Source: Trachythela sp. YZ-2020
Taxonomy: Eukaryota > Cnidaria > Anthozoa > Malacalcyonacea > Clavulariidae
DNA length: 64,000 bases
NCBI GenBank assembly: GCA_016169945.1
Contig: JADLSH010000387.1
Coordinates: forward strand, 2,170,001 to 2,234,000
Direction of reading: 5' to 3'
The position numbers and the translations under genes were made by a program. Below, in pieces: positions 42,850 to 54,468 of the stretch. The notes under the pieces were generated by a model that had not been told where the DNA came from, did not search any database, and saw only the letters and a list, made by a program, of their open reading frames with translations. Within the stretch, counting starts at the first letter, position 1. Each line of letters begins with the position of its first letter.

Positions 42850-43730
42850 CAGATTAATGATCTAACCAGATGTCTCACTGAGCCAAAATCGTGTCAGTTA
42901 CAAAACGGGAGTGAAAGGAAGAAACCTCTGAGAGTTCAGATCTGATACAACTAAAAATCCCGTCAAGAGGCGGGTTGTTTTCGCGCAAGAAGACTCTTCT
43001 CAAAATTGCCAAGTGATCCCATTTCACAAACAAATGAGCAAACGACGCAAACTGATGCTGTTCAAGTGCCAGATGAATTTTCGTCAGTGAAGGTATGTCA
43101 TTAAATATATATTAATATACATTTATGAGCTATTTTATATGACAAATTATATATCTCAGTTGAACAAGTTATCCTCTGAACTACTAGAGAGTGTACAATA
43201 AGGACATGTTGAGCCAGAAATTGGCAAAAACGAAGAACACTGAGCCCGGACAAAACTTTACTGATTCTTATAAAAGTGTATAGACTATAGGTGTGTTTCA
43301 TAGATTATTAACTCAGTTTAACATTTTCCGTCTTTGTAACAAATAATTATTTGATACCCACTTTCTGCCTAACCATCATGTAGATAAACAGTAGAGTAAC
43401 TGCTATAGTAATTTATTGGTGTGCATTTAATGTATTTAATAGGTTGTGATCAGTTATCCAAAGAGTGCAACAAAACAATTCCCCTGTTAACGGAGTACTA
43501 CAACGTTACAAGGCAGTTAGCGCTTGGTAATCCCAAATCAATTGTTTCGGCTTTTATGCACGTCAGCACGTTGAAAGTTCAAGTCACTGAGGCAACAACC
43601 CGCAGTATAACATGTGAACCTCCAACAATTGTGTGCTAAAACTACACAGTGCTACGCCAAAGATGACTTGAAACATTTTACATGGACGAATGTTCATGAT
43701 GAACTAAAAGAAAGAACACCAAGACCATGT
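42850..43730 (+). pseudogene. Two-exon remnant of an unknown host-like gene
   Basis: The first exon-like part (to about 43092) reads RRVVFAQEDSSQ, then in another frame TNEQTTQTDAVQVPDEFSSVK, directly before a GTATGT donor. A plausible acceptor (TGTATTTAATAG, 43431-43442) is followed by VVISYPKSATKQFP, a frameshift, then LTEYYNVTRQLALGNPKSIV and, in a third frame, a Leu/Cys-rich stretch ending FTWTNVHDELKERTPR. The match across the splice gives a continuous protein pattern. The frameshifts show decay. I have an impression of a multicopy invertebrate gene family but cannot name it. Confidence 0.45.
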
Positions 43731-43867
43731 TGTATGCCAGCTTCTTCTATTGAACACATTTTATACTGTTTATGTTATAAACACTGTCTTCTTTTACTGT
43801 ATACTTGGCAGAAATTTAACAAAAACAAAATGGCGTCATAGCTGAGTGAATTTAATCAGGTTTCGAG

Positions 43868-43995
43868 TGACGTCACCGGTGCATTTCTGCACCGGTGAAT
43901 TGGCGGGAAACAGGCTGGAAAAGTCCTTTTCAAAGAGGAACCCAAGCGGAACCGCGCGAAATAAAATGACGTCATTTGAAAAGGACTTTGGGAAA
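43868..43995. repeat. Small inverted-repeat element
   Basis: Two nested inverted pairs: CACCGGTGCA.TTCTGCACCGGTG (43877-43900) and AAAAGTCCTTTTCAAA (about 43917-43932) with TTTGAAAAGGACTTT (43976-43990). TGACGTCA-like sequences lie at both ends. Looks like a MITE, but the ends are unclear. Confidence 0.5.
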
Positions 43996-44394
43996 GTCTA
44001 TAACATTATTTGCTGTTTATGTTCCACCTACCTAAGGAAACAACATATACCAACCTGCATTTCTCAAAGTTTGAATTTTACGTTGAAATATTGATTTTTC
44101 TTTCAAAATGTTATCACAGTTTTGCTCGCCGAAACCTCGAGGCCTCGTTTTTGGCAAAATGTTCACTAATTAACCGTCCAAAACGTTCAGCAAAAAGAAT
44201 ACTTGAACACTAGTGGCATGGGCAAAATCTATATAATATATAGATTTTTATATTATACCAAACTACTAGTGATAAGACATTAATGAGTCTATAAAATGCG
44301 GTTTCAAACAAGTTGAAACAGTCGAAACAACCCGGAAATTTTGTTATCAAAACCAGCACAAGACTAGTTTGCATATAGTGCAATGTTCTATATA

Positions 44395-44465
44395 ATGGAC
44401 AAAGTGCATCTATGGCGCTTTCGCTTTAGTGCATCTATGGCACTATGGCTAAAGTGCATCTCACG
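44395..44465. repeat. Short tandem repeat of about 27 bp
   Basis: Three imperfect copies around the string AAAGTGCATCTATGGC/TTAGTGCATCTATGGC. Confidence 0.7.
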
Positions 44466-44469
44466 GCTT

Positions 44470-44790
44470 CGGTGGGGGCTTCACGGGCAGGCACGCGCCT
44501 TTCACCTCTGATATCACTGATTTCCCGTTGGTGGGGACGACTTATGATAAACATGTGAAAAGAGTTGAAGAGTTAGTCAACGCTCTGCCGAAAGTTTCCT
44601 CCCTTCTCTCCTCAAGGTCCAGGGAATGTTGACACAGGGTGGGTTGGGTGGTACCCTGGCTGGCCCTTCCATCGTAGCTGTGCTCCGTGATGGCGAGGCA
44701 GCCTGGCTGTGGGCTGCGCTCCTATGCTGCCTTCCACGTGAGCTTTGGTCTCTTCGCGATGCAAAGCAGCTCTGCACTGCAGCTAAAGTG
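44470..44790. repeat. Degenerate SINE copy
   Basis: Contains GTCAACGCTCTGCCGAAAGT and TTGACACAGGGTGGGTTGG, both shared with the SINE copies at 58.8 and 61.7 kb. It lacks their CTCCGGGTACTCCGG block and carries a unique 3' part. Confidence 0.6.
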
Positions 44791-44794
44791 CAAC

Positions 44795-45230
44795 AAGCAC
44801 TATAACCTTACTACTGCGGCAAATAATGCGGCAAAATATTAAATGGGCAATGAAGAAAAATGAAAATTAAAATTAAATTAAAAAAAAGAAACACATTTTA
44901 TTTCACATCATTTTTCATTTGTTTATTACAAGTTTTGAAGAAATATCCGTTTAGTGTTTTAATGCTCAACATAATAAAAAACAACGTAAAGAGTTTAGAA
45001 GTATAGTATAAAAACAATACATTTCAGCAGGTGAAATGTACCGTTTAACAATGATTTGTTTTATTGTAGCTAGTAAAATTTCTCAAAAACCTGTATTTCA
45101 AAAACGTTGTAAAACAAAAAAAAAAAAAAAAAAATGAAAAATTGATTTTTTAAAAAAAAAGTAGACGTTTAAAATAAATATGGATCGCGGTCGGTCAGTT
45201 GTAATTACAATGGGCAAAAGGAACCAGTGG
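44795..45230. other. AT-rich, no gene
   Basis: Contains long A runs (45114-45135) and no coding signal. Possibly the tail of an inserted element just before the BEL/Pao pol. Confidence 0.45.
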
Positions 45231-45237
45231 CGCCATT

Positions 45238-48200
45238 ATGGCGTCAGAAAATGCCGAAATCCGCCATGTTTTTGGCTTCACTTTTTCCTGCCGAGCACTT
45301 CCTCAAAAGCGCCTGGGTACGAGGCTGGTAATTCACCCAGTCGTGGTTGTTAAAGTGGGAGGCATGAAATGCCGCGCCTTGTTAGATAGTGGCGCCAGTC
45401 ACTCGTATGTTTCCGCCAGATTAGTGGAGCTCACGCAAGCAAGTGAAGTTAAGAAGGACACGTGTAGAATTGCTACTTTAATGGGTACTTCACGTCCAAA
45501 TTTTCCCAGTATGATGTCCGTCTCGAGTCAGTGAAATGAAATTTTGAACTGGAAGCACGTGTCACGAAAATCGAGAAAAGTGAACTTTTAAGTTTAGAAA
45601 ATTCCCGTAACGACGAGTTAATTAAGAACTATGCTCATTTTCGTGATATCGAATTAGTCGACGTGGCTACAAAACAGAAATTGCCAGTCCACATTATTTT
45701 GGGTGCTAACGAATGCGCCAAAATACGCACGTCAGGTCGAATTGGTAGACAAGGAGCTATCGCTGAGCACACTCGTTTTGGGTGGTCAATAATGGCCCCG
45801 GGTCTAGATAGTGATGACGTCACTGAGTTCCTGGCTGTTAATTCTCCTGCAGACTATGAACGTTTATGAGCTGAAAGGGGAAGCCCCTCGTTAAACGACT
45901 GTCTCGAGATCGGCTGGTCCAGCTCTTCAGAACAAGTTATGGGACGTCCTTGTCCGAGGTAGATTCCGTACCGTGATTCTTGCTGCTGACATGAAGAAAA
46001 CATTCCCCCTGGTGCGTATCCGAGAAGAAGATCGCGATGCACTACGATTCCACTGGCTACGGAACACTAATTCAAGCAAGGTCATGTCATTAAGATTCAC
46101 GAGGGCTCTGTTTGGGTTGGTGTTTTCTCCGTTTCTGTTAGGGGGAGTGATGGAGCAGCATTTGGCGAATTGGGCGTCAAAATCGAGTTAACGAGATTTC
46201 TCGGGATCTATACGTCGATGATCTCATATCGGGTGCTTTCACTCTGTCCTCCGCAAGTGATCTAAAGCAGGATGTTATCACCATCTTTGAAGATGCTTCG
46301 TCTCAACTCCACAAGTGGAATTCGAATGTTCCTGAGCTTGAATCAAACCAACTTTCCTCTCAGAGTGACGCTGAGCAAACCTACGCCAAGCAAAAATTCC
46401 CTCATTCCCCTTAAAGTGACAGTAAACTCCTTGGTGCAGCTTGGGACAAAAACAACGATATTTTGGGCGTCACTTTCCCTCAGAATGTAGACGTATCTAC
46501 GAAAAGAGAAATTCTTGGAAAGCTGGCAAGTATTTACGATCCACTTGGGTTCGCGTCGCCAATTCTGCTCCAAGGGAAGTTAATGTATCGTGATACATGT
46601 GTGAGTAAGATATCGTGGGATTCTCCGATGGCAGAAAACCTAGCAAGGTAGGTAGGTAGGTAATACTTTATTTAAAATCAAAATAGAGAACACACTAGCC
46701 CCATCAACTCTAGGCTGGTTTACATAGGGGGCATGTTTAATCATGGGAATCCAACCTGCCTGCTCTCATTTCAACACGACGGAGTTTGGCTACTTATCGT
46801 GAACCGATTGAAGCAATAGAGATCCATTCGTTCGGCGACGCAATCGGTCATGGAGTGGCTACTGCTGTTTATGCTGTAATTCGTCAGCCAAGTGGTACAA
46901 TGCAAGGTCTGGTAGCAGCCAAATCCAGATTAGCGAAGCAAGGTTTTACCATTCCTCGGCTGGAATTGGTTGCTGCACACATGGTAGCAAATATCCTAGA
47001 TAACGTACGGCACTACGGCGTGCTTTGAAAGGTTTCCCTGTCACCTCGGTGCACGGTTGTACCGATAGCACTGTGACCTTGCATAAGATCTGTGGGAATG
47101 GGGAGTACCGTCAATTCGTAGAAATTCAAGGTCGTTATCCTGTGTACCGCCGGATATAAGCTTGTTCACTGAGAAATTGGTCCAACGCGAGCACTACCAT
47201 ACGATACATGGTGGGACCGGTCTCACCATGGCCCGTGTCCGTGAAGAACACTGGGTTCCTCGACTACGGAAACTAGCGAAGAAAGTGATAAAGTCGTGTT
47301 GGGATGCAAACGCTTTCAAGCTCGAGCACTTACGGTTCCTCCACCTGGTCTCTTACCCAAAGAAAGAACAGAGGCCACTGAGACCTTCGAAATCGTTGGC
47401 GTGGATTTTGCAGGCCCCATTCGCTATCGAAAGTTGAAAGAAAAGCATACTTGGTCCTGTACGCATGTAGTTTATCAAGGGCGTTGCATTTGGAGATCCT
47501 TCCTAATCTTGAGACAGTTATTTTCTTGGCAGCCTTAAGCGTTTGGTTGCTCGTAGAGGTCGGCCAGTGGAGATGGTATCTGACAACGGTGGTACGTTCA
47601 TCGAGGCTGCGAGATGGCTGAAGCAAATTAGAAAGGACGAGGAACTCCAAGGTTATTTGGCCGATGAGCAGATACACTGGAAATTTAATGTGAGCCGTGC
47701 CCCTTGGTGGGGCGGACAGTTTGAGAGATTGGTGGGGATATTTAAGCGTGCGTTTTACAAGTGCGTTGGGGGAGGTACGCTTTCTTGGAGTGAACTTACA
47801 GAAGTGGTCCTCGATGTTGAAATTCAACTGAACTGCCGCCCTCTGTCCTACGTAGAAGAAAACATTGACCTCCCTTTCCTAACTCCTTCGGCGTTTCTTT
47901 TCCAACGGACGAGTCGCCTGCGAGGAACCTTGGCGAGAAGAAGACATGACTCTGTGCAAGAGAGTAAGACATTTACGGTCATGTAAGGAAGCGCTTTGGA
48001 AACGATGGACCGGGGAGTATCTAACTGCATTACGAACACCATAATAGCAATAATAAGTAAGAGGTTATTTCTCCCGCTGTTGGCGTTGGCGTTATCCCAC
48101 ATAAAGGAACGAAAGAAAAAGTAAAGCGGAAAGTATCGTCGTGGAAGAGCTGGACGACGTGACTTGGTATTCGGGCTTCAAGTTGCGTTGCGGAAAAAAT

Positions 48201-48330
48201 GTAACAAAGGGCAGTCAAAGGGCAGTCCCTCTAAGTCTAGAGTTAAAGAGAGAAGAGCGAAGTGAAGAAACCTTCGAAGATGAGGGATTGAGGCGATGCC
48301 GTTTCGTCGGATTAGAAGCAGATGCCAGCT
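45238..48330 (+). pseudogene. BEL/Pao protease-RT-RNase H-integrase, decayed
   Basis: The domains run in order. Protease: VGGMKCRALLDSGASHSYVS (DSGA active site). Pre-RT: LPVHIILGANECAKI. RT: AADMKKTFPLVRI (motif A, with K for the usual A after the Asp-Met), ALFGLVFSPFLL, RDLYVDDLISG (motif C, at about 46205). Connection: KREILGKLASIYDPLGFASP. RNase H: EAIEIHSFGDAIGHG and SRLAKQGFTIPRLELVAAH. Integrase: YHTIHGGTGLTMARVRE (zinc domain), VGVDFAGPI, MVSDNGGTF, RAPWWGGQFERLVG (D-D-E kept). The C-terminal region ends about 48330 (VEELDDVTWYSGFKLR). At least eight stops or frameshifts and one 100-bp insertion; inactive. Confidence 0.92.
46640..46745 (-). repeat. Insertion in BEL/Pao pol (LINE-type 3' end)
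   Basis: Interrupts the pol frame between SPMAENLAR and LATYREPIEA. It begins with four copies of GGTA followed by ATACTTTATTTAAAAT, which on the minus strand is an A-rich end followed by a short tandem tail, as at the 3' end of a LINE or SINE. Confidence 0.55.
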
Positions 48331-48339
48331 GACTGAGAA

Positions 48340-49865
48340 AAAAGATTGAAAGAACTTGCATTGACTTGAATTGGAAGTACTTTACTTATTTTTAATTTTT
48401 TATTTTAAATTTTAGGAAGTTTTTTTAAGTTTTTTTTAGTTTCCTCCAGTCTATTTGAATTTTTGACTATATTTTGTCTTTTTTTTCTTTAGAATAGTAG
48501 GTTATAGTATAGTATAGTTCCCTGAGTCCTGTATAGAGTCCAGGAATGGAAGGGAGGAACGAGAAACTCAACTGGAGTGTGGTGAGGGGCAGGTGTGAGT
48601 TAGGTGCTATACTTTTAGTGATTAGGGGTTACTATTTAGTGATTGAGATGAATTGATAACTTTGAACTTGTTGTTGCTGTGTTGTTTGTGTCAAATAAAA
48701 AAACGATTGATTTGTTACTTTGTGAAATTGTGATTACTTTAATGGCGTGAAAGTGTGGTTCTTCAGCGTGTTTGTTCCAGTGAGTTGAACGGGTTCAAAG
48801 CAGTTGGAACACGCACGTTTCGTGTGACTTCGAAAATGTACCTTACCCACGTGTCGAAAAGAGAAGAAACCATCCGTTCGAAAGCTTGATCGAGAAGCAA
48901 AAAATCGCAGGCGACGAGGCGACGTTGGAGGACAGTCAACGAATTCAAGAAGGATACTAGAAGACGATATATTATAGTTTTTTTATATGTTTTTATTATA
49001 TATATATTTTTTATTTGTTGAACTTAAACAGTTACAAAAAGGACAATAGACAAATTTCCATGAACAGGACAAATATATGTTCTTCGAAATTATATTGGTG
49101 GACGGTGTCTGAGATTTTATAGTTCAGTACAAATAAACAGGATGTGACGTCAACATACGTCGCAGTCCATGAGGGGTAACATGGTCAGTGTTTTGAACAT
49201 AGTGTGATTAAAGAGTGTAAATTTTTGTGAGACGTGAAAGTATTATTATTTAAAACAATGTATTTTTGTATTATCATTTTATCTGTAAAAACTAAAACAA
49301 AAATGTGAAGTGTCGTATTGAAACAAAAGGAAGGCTTATTTACAACACAATCAGTACCTATGAAAGGTGTGTGTGATTGGATATGAGACAGCTAGTATTT
49401 AATTGTCAAGAGATGTGTCTTGCACATAAATGGGTTAACATAAAAGTGAAGACAAAGGCCTTGAAAACAAGCATGGTCAAAATATGCTACATAGTACAGG
49501 TTGTACATAAATCATCAAGCTTGTATTGAAACTTCTTATGTATTTGTATTTCTAATAAAACTGTATAAAATGAGATATTGATTAGGTGTGTTTGTAACAA
49601 AATATCAACCACTGATTAAATGCGTCAATCAAATTAAAGCACATTATTATATAGCAAGTGACAAAGTTCAATTTTCCTGTTTGCCGATTGGACAAAACCA
49701 TATCACGTGCCGGTCCACAAAACGTCATGTTCGGCAACCGGTCATCAATTTTATGATGTTCGGCAACCGGTCGGTTTGCAAGTCGTCCAGAAGAAGATAT
49801 TAATCTATTATTAAGAGATAAAGACGGAATACCAGGTGAATTATTGAGACTTTGACGCTATATAA
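48340..49865. other. No gene recognised; possible BEL/Pao 3' region
   Basis: Purine/pyrimidine-biased (T-runs at 48390-48490) and AT-rich. A 3' LTR of the BEL element should lie here, but without its partner I cannot delimit one. A roughly 25-bp string ATGTTCGGCAACCGGTC is repeated in tandem at 49727-49770. Confidence 0.45.
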
Positions 49866-49870
49866 TAAGA

Positions 49871-50006
49871 CACTTACTTACTGAGACCTCGGGAAAACAG
49901 CGTGTTTTGTGGCCCCGAGACCGCCATCCGAAGCGAAGCCGAGGGCAACAACGGCGGTCGAGGGGCCACAAAACACGCTGTTTCTCTCGGTCTCAGTAAA
50001 TAAGTG
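49871..50006. mobile_element. 136-bp hairpin MITE
   Basis: The ends CACTTACTTACTGAGACC and the near-inverse at 49985-50006 continue inward as one long imperfect stem (AAACAGCGTGTTTTGTGGCC and inverse), with a GACCGCC/GGCGGTC inner stem. Almost the whole element is one hairpin. GC-rich centre. Confidence 0.85.
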
Positions 50007-50194
50007 ATAAATGTGTCTAGTAAGCTCTAGCTTCCTCTCTAGCTTGTTATTTTATACTATTATGCGAAATCTAACTGATCAAGGATACTGTAGGCCAAAA
50101 GCCGTTTCCCATTAAGTTGGGGCCCTTACTCGTGTTAGTGCTCTTGTATGCCTATAATAGCGTTTAGGTCCCTATATAAAGATGCTTTCAAATA

Positions 50195-50346
50195 TAATTA
50201 GCTTTGGGTCTTTAGGATCAATGTACCTGAAAATTTCAACAACAACTTCAATGTTTTGAAGTTAAATGAAGTGCCTTTGCTTGAAATGTAAACATTTTGG
50301 TTGCATTTTTCATGCAGATTGATCATAAAGACCCAAAGCTAATATT
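50195..50346. repeat. Inverted repeat pair around TTAGCTTTGGGTCTTTA
   Basis: 50198-50222 and 50319-50343 are inverted with one mismatch. Interpreted as a short MITE. The right arm also creates a TTTTTCATGCAG acceptor-like string and a 58-residue downstream open frame to 50494, which I do not call a gene. Confidence 0.6.
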
Positions 50347-50589
50347 TGTAGAGATACCTACACTGGTGCCACACCTTCAAGATATGCTCCCAAATATACA
50401 AGCCACAAATTTAGCAGTAGCATTGGCGGCCATTCAACCTCCAATGCCCTGCTTGTGGGCTGTTAGCCCTCGTATTACTGAAATTCACAGCTAGTAGTGG
50501 TCTGCCCTTATCTCACTGAGTACTTATTAGTGAAATTGATAGCCACTTATCTCAAAGACTAAATGTAAAAATCTGAATACAGAACAGTG

Positions 50590-52276
50590 AAATGAGTACA
50601 GTACCTGTATACTGGCCTTAATGCCCATTGACTTTATAAAAACTGTATGTCCAGTGCATGCTACTTATCATGCTACTTATCATGAATATCTGAAGGGCTC
50701 ATACCTAGAGTCATTTGTATTTTTCTCAGTCAGTGAACTTGAAATATCAAATTATATTTCGGTCCTAAACTCTAACACGTCGCCTGGAATAGACTCTATT
50801 GATCCCTTTATAGTTAAACAAATATCAACACTCATAGTTCCTTTATTAACTAATATATTTAATACTGATCTATAGCAACAGTTAAAATACCTGATCAACT
50901 GAAATCTGCGTTAGTCACACCAGTTTATAAAGCTGATGATCGCAAATTATTTTCTAATTATAGACCTATATTAGTTCTTCCACTTTTTTCCAAATTATTA
51001 GAAAAAGTCATTTACGCTAGACTGTTAGATTATCTTGAAAAACTTAGCATTTTAACTGCCAACCAATATGTCTTCAGGAGGAAACACTCAACCTATATGG
51101 CTCTGATTGATTTAGTAGATAATGTATCTCAGGCGATAGATAATAAAGAAGTTGGCTTAGGTGTGTTCATAGATCTATCTAAAGCGTTTGATACGGTGGA
51201 TCATGAAATTCTTATTAATAAACTCAGTCATTATGGGATTAGAGGATTTCAACTGTCATGGTTTGCTGATTATCTAACAAACAGAACACAAAGTGTAAAA
51301 TTCAATGATTGTATCTCGTCACCAAGATTTATTAACTGTGGTGTTCCCCAAAGTTCTATATTAGGTCCCCTACTCTTTCTTGTATATGTTAATGATATAT
51401 CAAATTGTACTAGTATCCTTAATTTCATCCTCTTTGCGGACGACACAAGTATATTTTCTTCTGATAAAGAGTTAGAATATTTGGTGGAGAGAACCAATCA
51501 TGAACTTGAAAAACTTTCCTCTTGGTTCAAAACGAATAAGTTATCACTGATTATAATGAAAACGGAATATATTATTTTCTGTGCTAGGAACAAGCTTCGC
51601 CACCAAAGCAGCAATAACCTTAAAATATTCATCGATGGTCAGGCGATCGGTCAAGTAGCATCAACACATTTTCTTGGCGTTCATATAAATTAACACTTAG
51701 ATTGGAAGATTCACATTGATAACGTCTCTACGAAAATTGCAAAATCAATTGGCATAATCAACAAAATCAAATCTTATGTCTCTGTTTCGACTAGAAGAAC
51801 TCTTTATTGTACGCTAGTTCTCCCTTATAACAATACTGTAATATCGTGTGGGCAAACTGCTATCACACTAACCTTGACAAGATTTTCAAACTACAAAAAC
51901 GAGCTGTTCGAATTGTTGCTGGTGTTGGCTATCGAGATCATACACAACCTCTATTTTCTTTGTTCAGCTACTAAATGTATATCAACTTAACCAATATCAG
52001 AGTGCATGTTTCATGTTCAAGTGCTTTAACATATCATTTTCTTTACCACCTCAGTTCAGGCAATATTTTTCTTATAATAAAGAAGTTCACAATTATAATA
52101 TTAGAAATATGAATAAAATTCACATCAGCAAAGTGAGAACTACAACTAGAAAACTAACTCTCAGGCACACTGGTTCAACTCTCTGGAATTCCCTTGATAA
52201 TTTTATCACTCAGTCCAATTCACTCAGATCCTTTCAAACTAAACTTAGAAATTTCCTCATTGAAATAAATAGCTAA
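50590..52276 (+). pseudogene. LINE with RT of jockey/CR1-type, 5'-truncated
   Basis: Pre-RT frame 50621-50875 (SPGIDSIDPFIVKQIS), frameshift, fingers (ALVTPVYKADD and NYRPI region, about 50910-50990), then a 198-residue open frame, 51097-51693. It holds FIDLSKAFDTVDHEIL (motif A), GVPQSSILGPLLFLVYVND (motif B, S for the usual G), FILFADDTSIF (motif C, FADD), LSSWFKTNKLSL and FLGVHIN. A stop and frameshifts follow, then the C-terminal frame 52013-52276 ending LRNFLIEINS. This family differs from the other LINEs in the window. Dead copy, but moderately young. Confidence 0.88.
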
Positions 52277-52299
52277 TCGTGGTATGATAGCTGATTAAC

Positions 52300-53100
52300 T
52301 GTGTAACAAAGCTGTATCAATGATTTTACAAGCACGAAAGCTTTAATAGGCTATAATTTAAGTAAATTTGCATGAAATTTGAGCCAAAAAGGTTTTAAGA
52401 ATTGAGATTTGCAGCAACAAAAGGATGTTATATGTTGGCAACCTAAGTTCGCATCCCTAATATTTCGCGAAGTGTCCGCCACTGGTGTTGGCCACAGACT
52501 ATCCCATGGGCGTGATCTCACTTGATCTTAATTTTCTTCATTTCAAAATACCACGATATTAAATTGCTGCTAAAATAGTCACACCGAATTGTCCTCTGTT
52601 GCCAAAACACAATTGAAGAACGAATCGCAAATTCTCTGCAAGCAAACTCCATACATTTGCACCAAAAAATAAATCAACAAGATTATACAAGCATCAAAAT
52701 ATTGATTAAGAAAGTTAAAACCACCTGACGATAGTGAGCTAGCACCATTTGATAACAAAGAAAATTGTAACTTAAGATATTATAATTATGATGATTTACA
52801 CTGATGACAATCTGGAATTACTGATTGAAAGCTTTGGTGGTACAGTATACAAATGATTGTGGTGTTTTCCTATCAAAATAAATAATTTAACCAGTTAGAC
52901 AATGCAAACTTATTTCTATTTAATAATTATAGTATAATTGCAATTATGGCATATTCATTATCTATTCAGTATTTGGTACCGCTACCGTAGCTCTGACCAT
53001 CACAGTCGAATTCCAGCTTTAAAAGAGTACATAACTTGATGTATCTGCAAATTATCATCAAGCTAAGCCACATGGTAGAAGAATGCAAGTCCTGTATATC
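52300..53100. other. No gene recognised
   Basis: AT-rich, no coding pattern or structured repeat seen. Confidence 0.5.
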
Positions 53101-53104
53101 ACAC

Positions 53105-53705
53105 CCCTCGAAAACCGTCAAAATTGAGGTCGGCAAAAAAATGCCGACCTAAATCTGACCTAAGTCGGCACGTCTCGGCATTTTTTTTAAATCTGTTTCC
53201 ACGTCTTGGAGCACTAGTAATCACGCATTTACGAATCATTGAAATCGGAATATAACTGGAACGTTACCTCCAGCCGGAAAATCCAGCCGTAAACCAGCGG
53301 CGTAAACTTTTAAAACAAGATTGCAAAACAACTCCATATATGGAACCAAGTTCCATAATTATATGGAGTTGTTTACGACAAAAAACAAATAAGAACGCGA
53401 AAAAGTCAGCGTTCTAATTTTTTCAGTGTTTAATGTCATGCAGCCGTTTCCCGCGGAAATGCGAACTACAGCAACACGACGGCTTTTCTTTTGGAGTTTT
53501 ACCTGGATTATATATAGAATACCCGTCAATTTTTAAACCTTACACCGAAGTGTGTTTAGTCAATCGAACTACGAATCGAATTCTATAATCGCTGACTTTT
53601 TAACAGCTATCAGCACCAAAAAAGATTCTTACTCTTGCCGACTTGGGAGATTGATAGGTCGGCTTTTAGGTCGGTATTGCCGAATGCCGACCTCGTTTTC
53701 GAGGG
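53105..53705. mobile_element. 600-bp MITE with GGTCGGCA-repeat ends
   Basis: Begins CCCTCGAAAAC and ends GTTTTCGAGGG. Just inside, both ends carry multiple inverted AGGTCGGCA/TGCCGACCT units (53130-53190 and 53635-53690). No ORF. Target duplication not resolved. Confidence 0.8.
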
Positions 53706-53756
53706 CTGATATTATGTAGACACCAACAAATAACTAACCACTTTATTACTCTTATG

Positions 53757-54462
53757 TTAATCCATGTGGTTTCTACAATCAATGGCATTACAACCACAGC
53801 ATGGTGTACATTTCAGATCATTTTTATAACATTTACATGCTGCTGTTTTACATTTTTTCTTACATCCACATGAAATTAAATTGACACAGAATTGAGGTAT
53901 AGATGGTAATGCTTTCCATATAATTTCCAAGTTGTCCTCAGACATCTTCCAGCCACCACTTTCACAGGGGGAATTAACTTGTTGTACACCAATGTTTGCC
54001 TGTAGCCATACTTTGGCTTGATGATTGCACCGAGCTACATGCAGTTTCAATGAATCACTAGTTGGGGGTAGTTTATCCAAATCTTTGTTTCCCTTTTGAA
54101 AAAGATCATGTCTACACTTGTCCACTCCCGCCAACACGTCAGGTGCACCATACAAACGACAGACAAACTCTTCTGCATCTTTAAATTCTCCATCTCGTCC
54201 AATACCATCTAGTAATTGTGGATGTTGTTCAAAGACCTTCCAACATGTTTTCTTTCCAAAACCAATAAATGACGATGTCATGTCACAACCTGTAAGCGCA
54301 TGAAATCCAAGAATACTGCTGATGACTGCTTGGTGAAGTTGCTGGGAAATGGAATGAATAGGATGACATTTTCTTTGTCTGGCTGTTCCAGCAACCATCC
54401 ATGTCTCGATGTCTTGACGTTGTCCAAAAAAATGAACAAGCAGTAAAAATACATCAGCATCC
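53757..54462 (-). CDS. Terminal exon of an uncharacterised gene with a Cys-rich C terminus
   Basis: An acceptor CCTTGCAG on the minus strand precedes position 54462. The exon then stays open for 234 codons to a TAA at 53757. Near the start it reads DADVFLLLVHFF, then ILGFHALTGCDMTSSFIGFGKK. The TGCD-T-S pattern recurs in many uncharacterised multicopy animal genes. The C terminus (ISCGCKKKCKTAACKCYKNDLKCTPCCGC, residues about 190-225) is a dense Cys cluster resembling CXC/tesmin-type zinc-binding repeats. Upstream exons were not identified; the adjoining intron holds a 3.6-kb transposon. Function unknown; the intact frame suggests a gene or recent copy rather than an old relic. Confidence 0.7.
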
Positions 54463-54468
54463 CTGCAA

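Noticed and set aside
50297..50494. Possible last exon after TTTTTCATGCAG
   Set aside because: The acceptor-like string is part of an inverted repeat (50319-50343), and the product matches nothing recognised.
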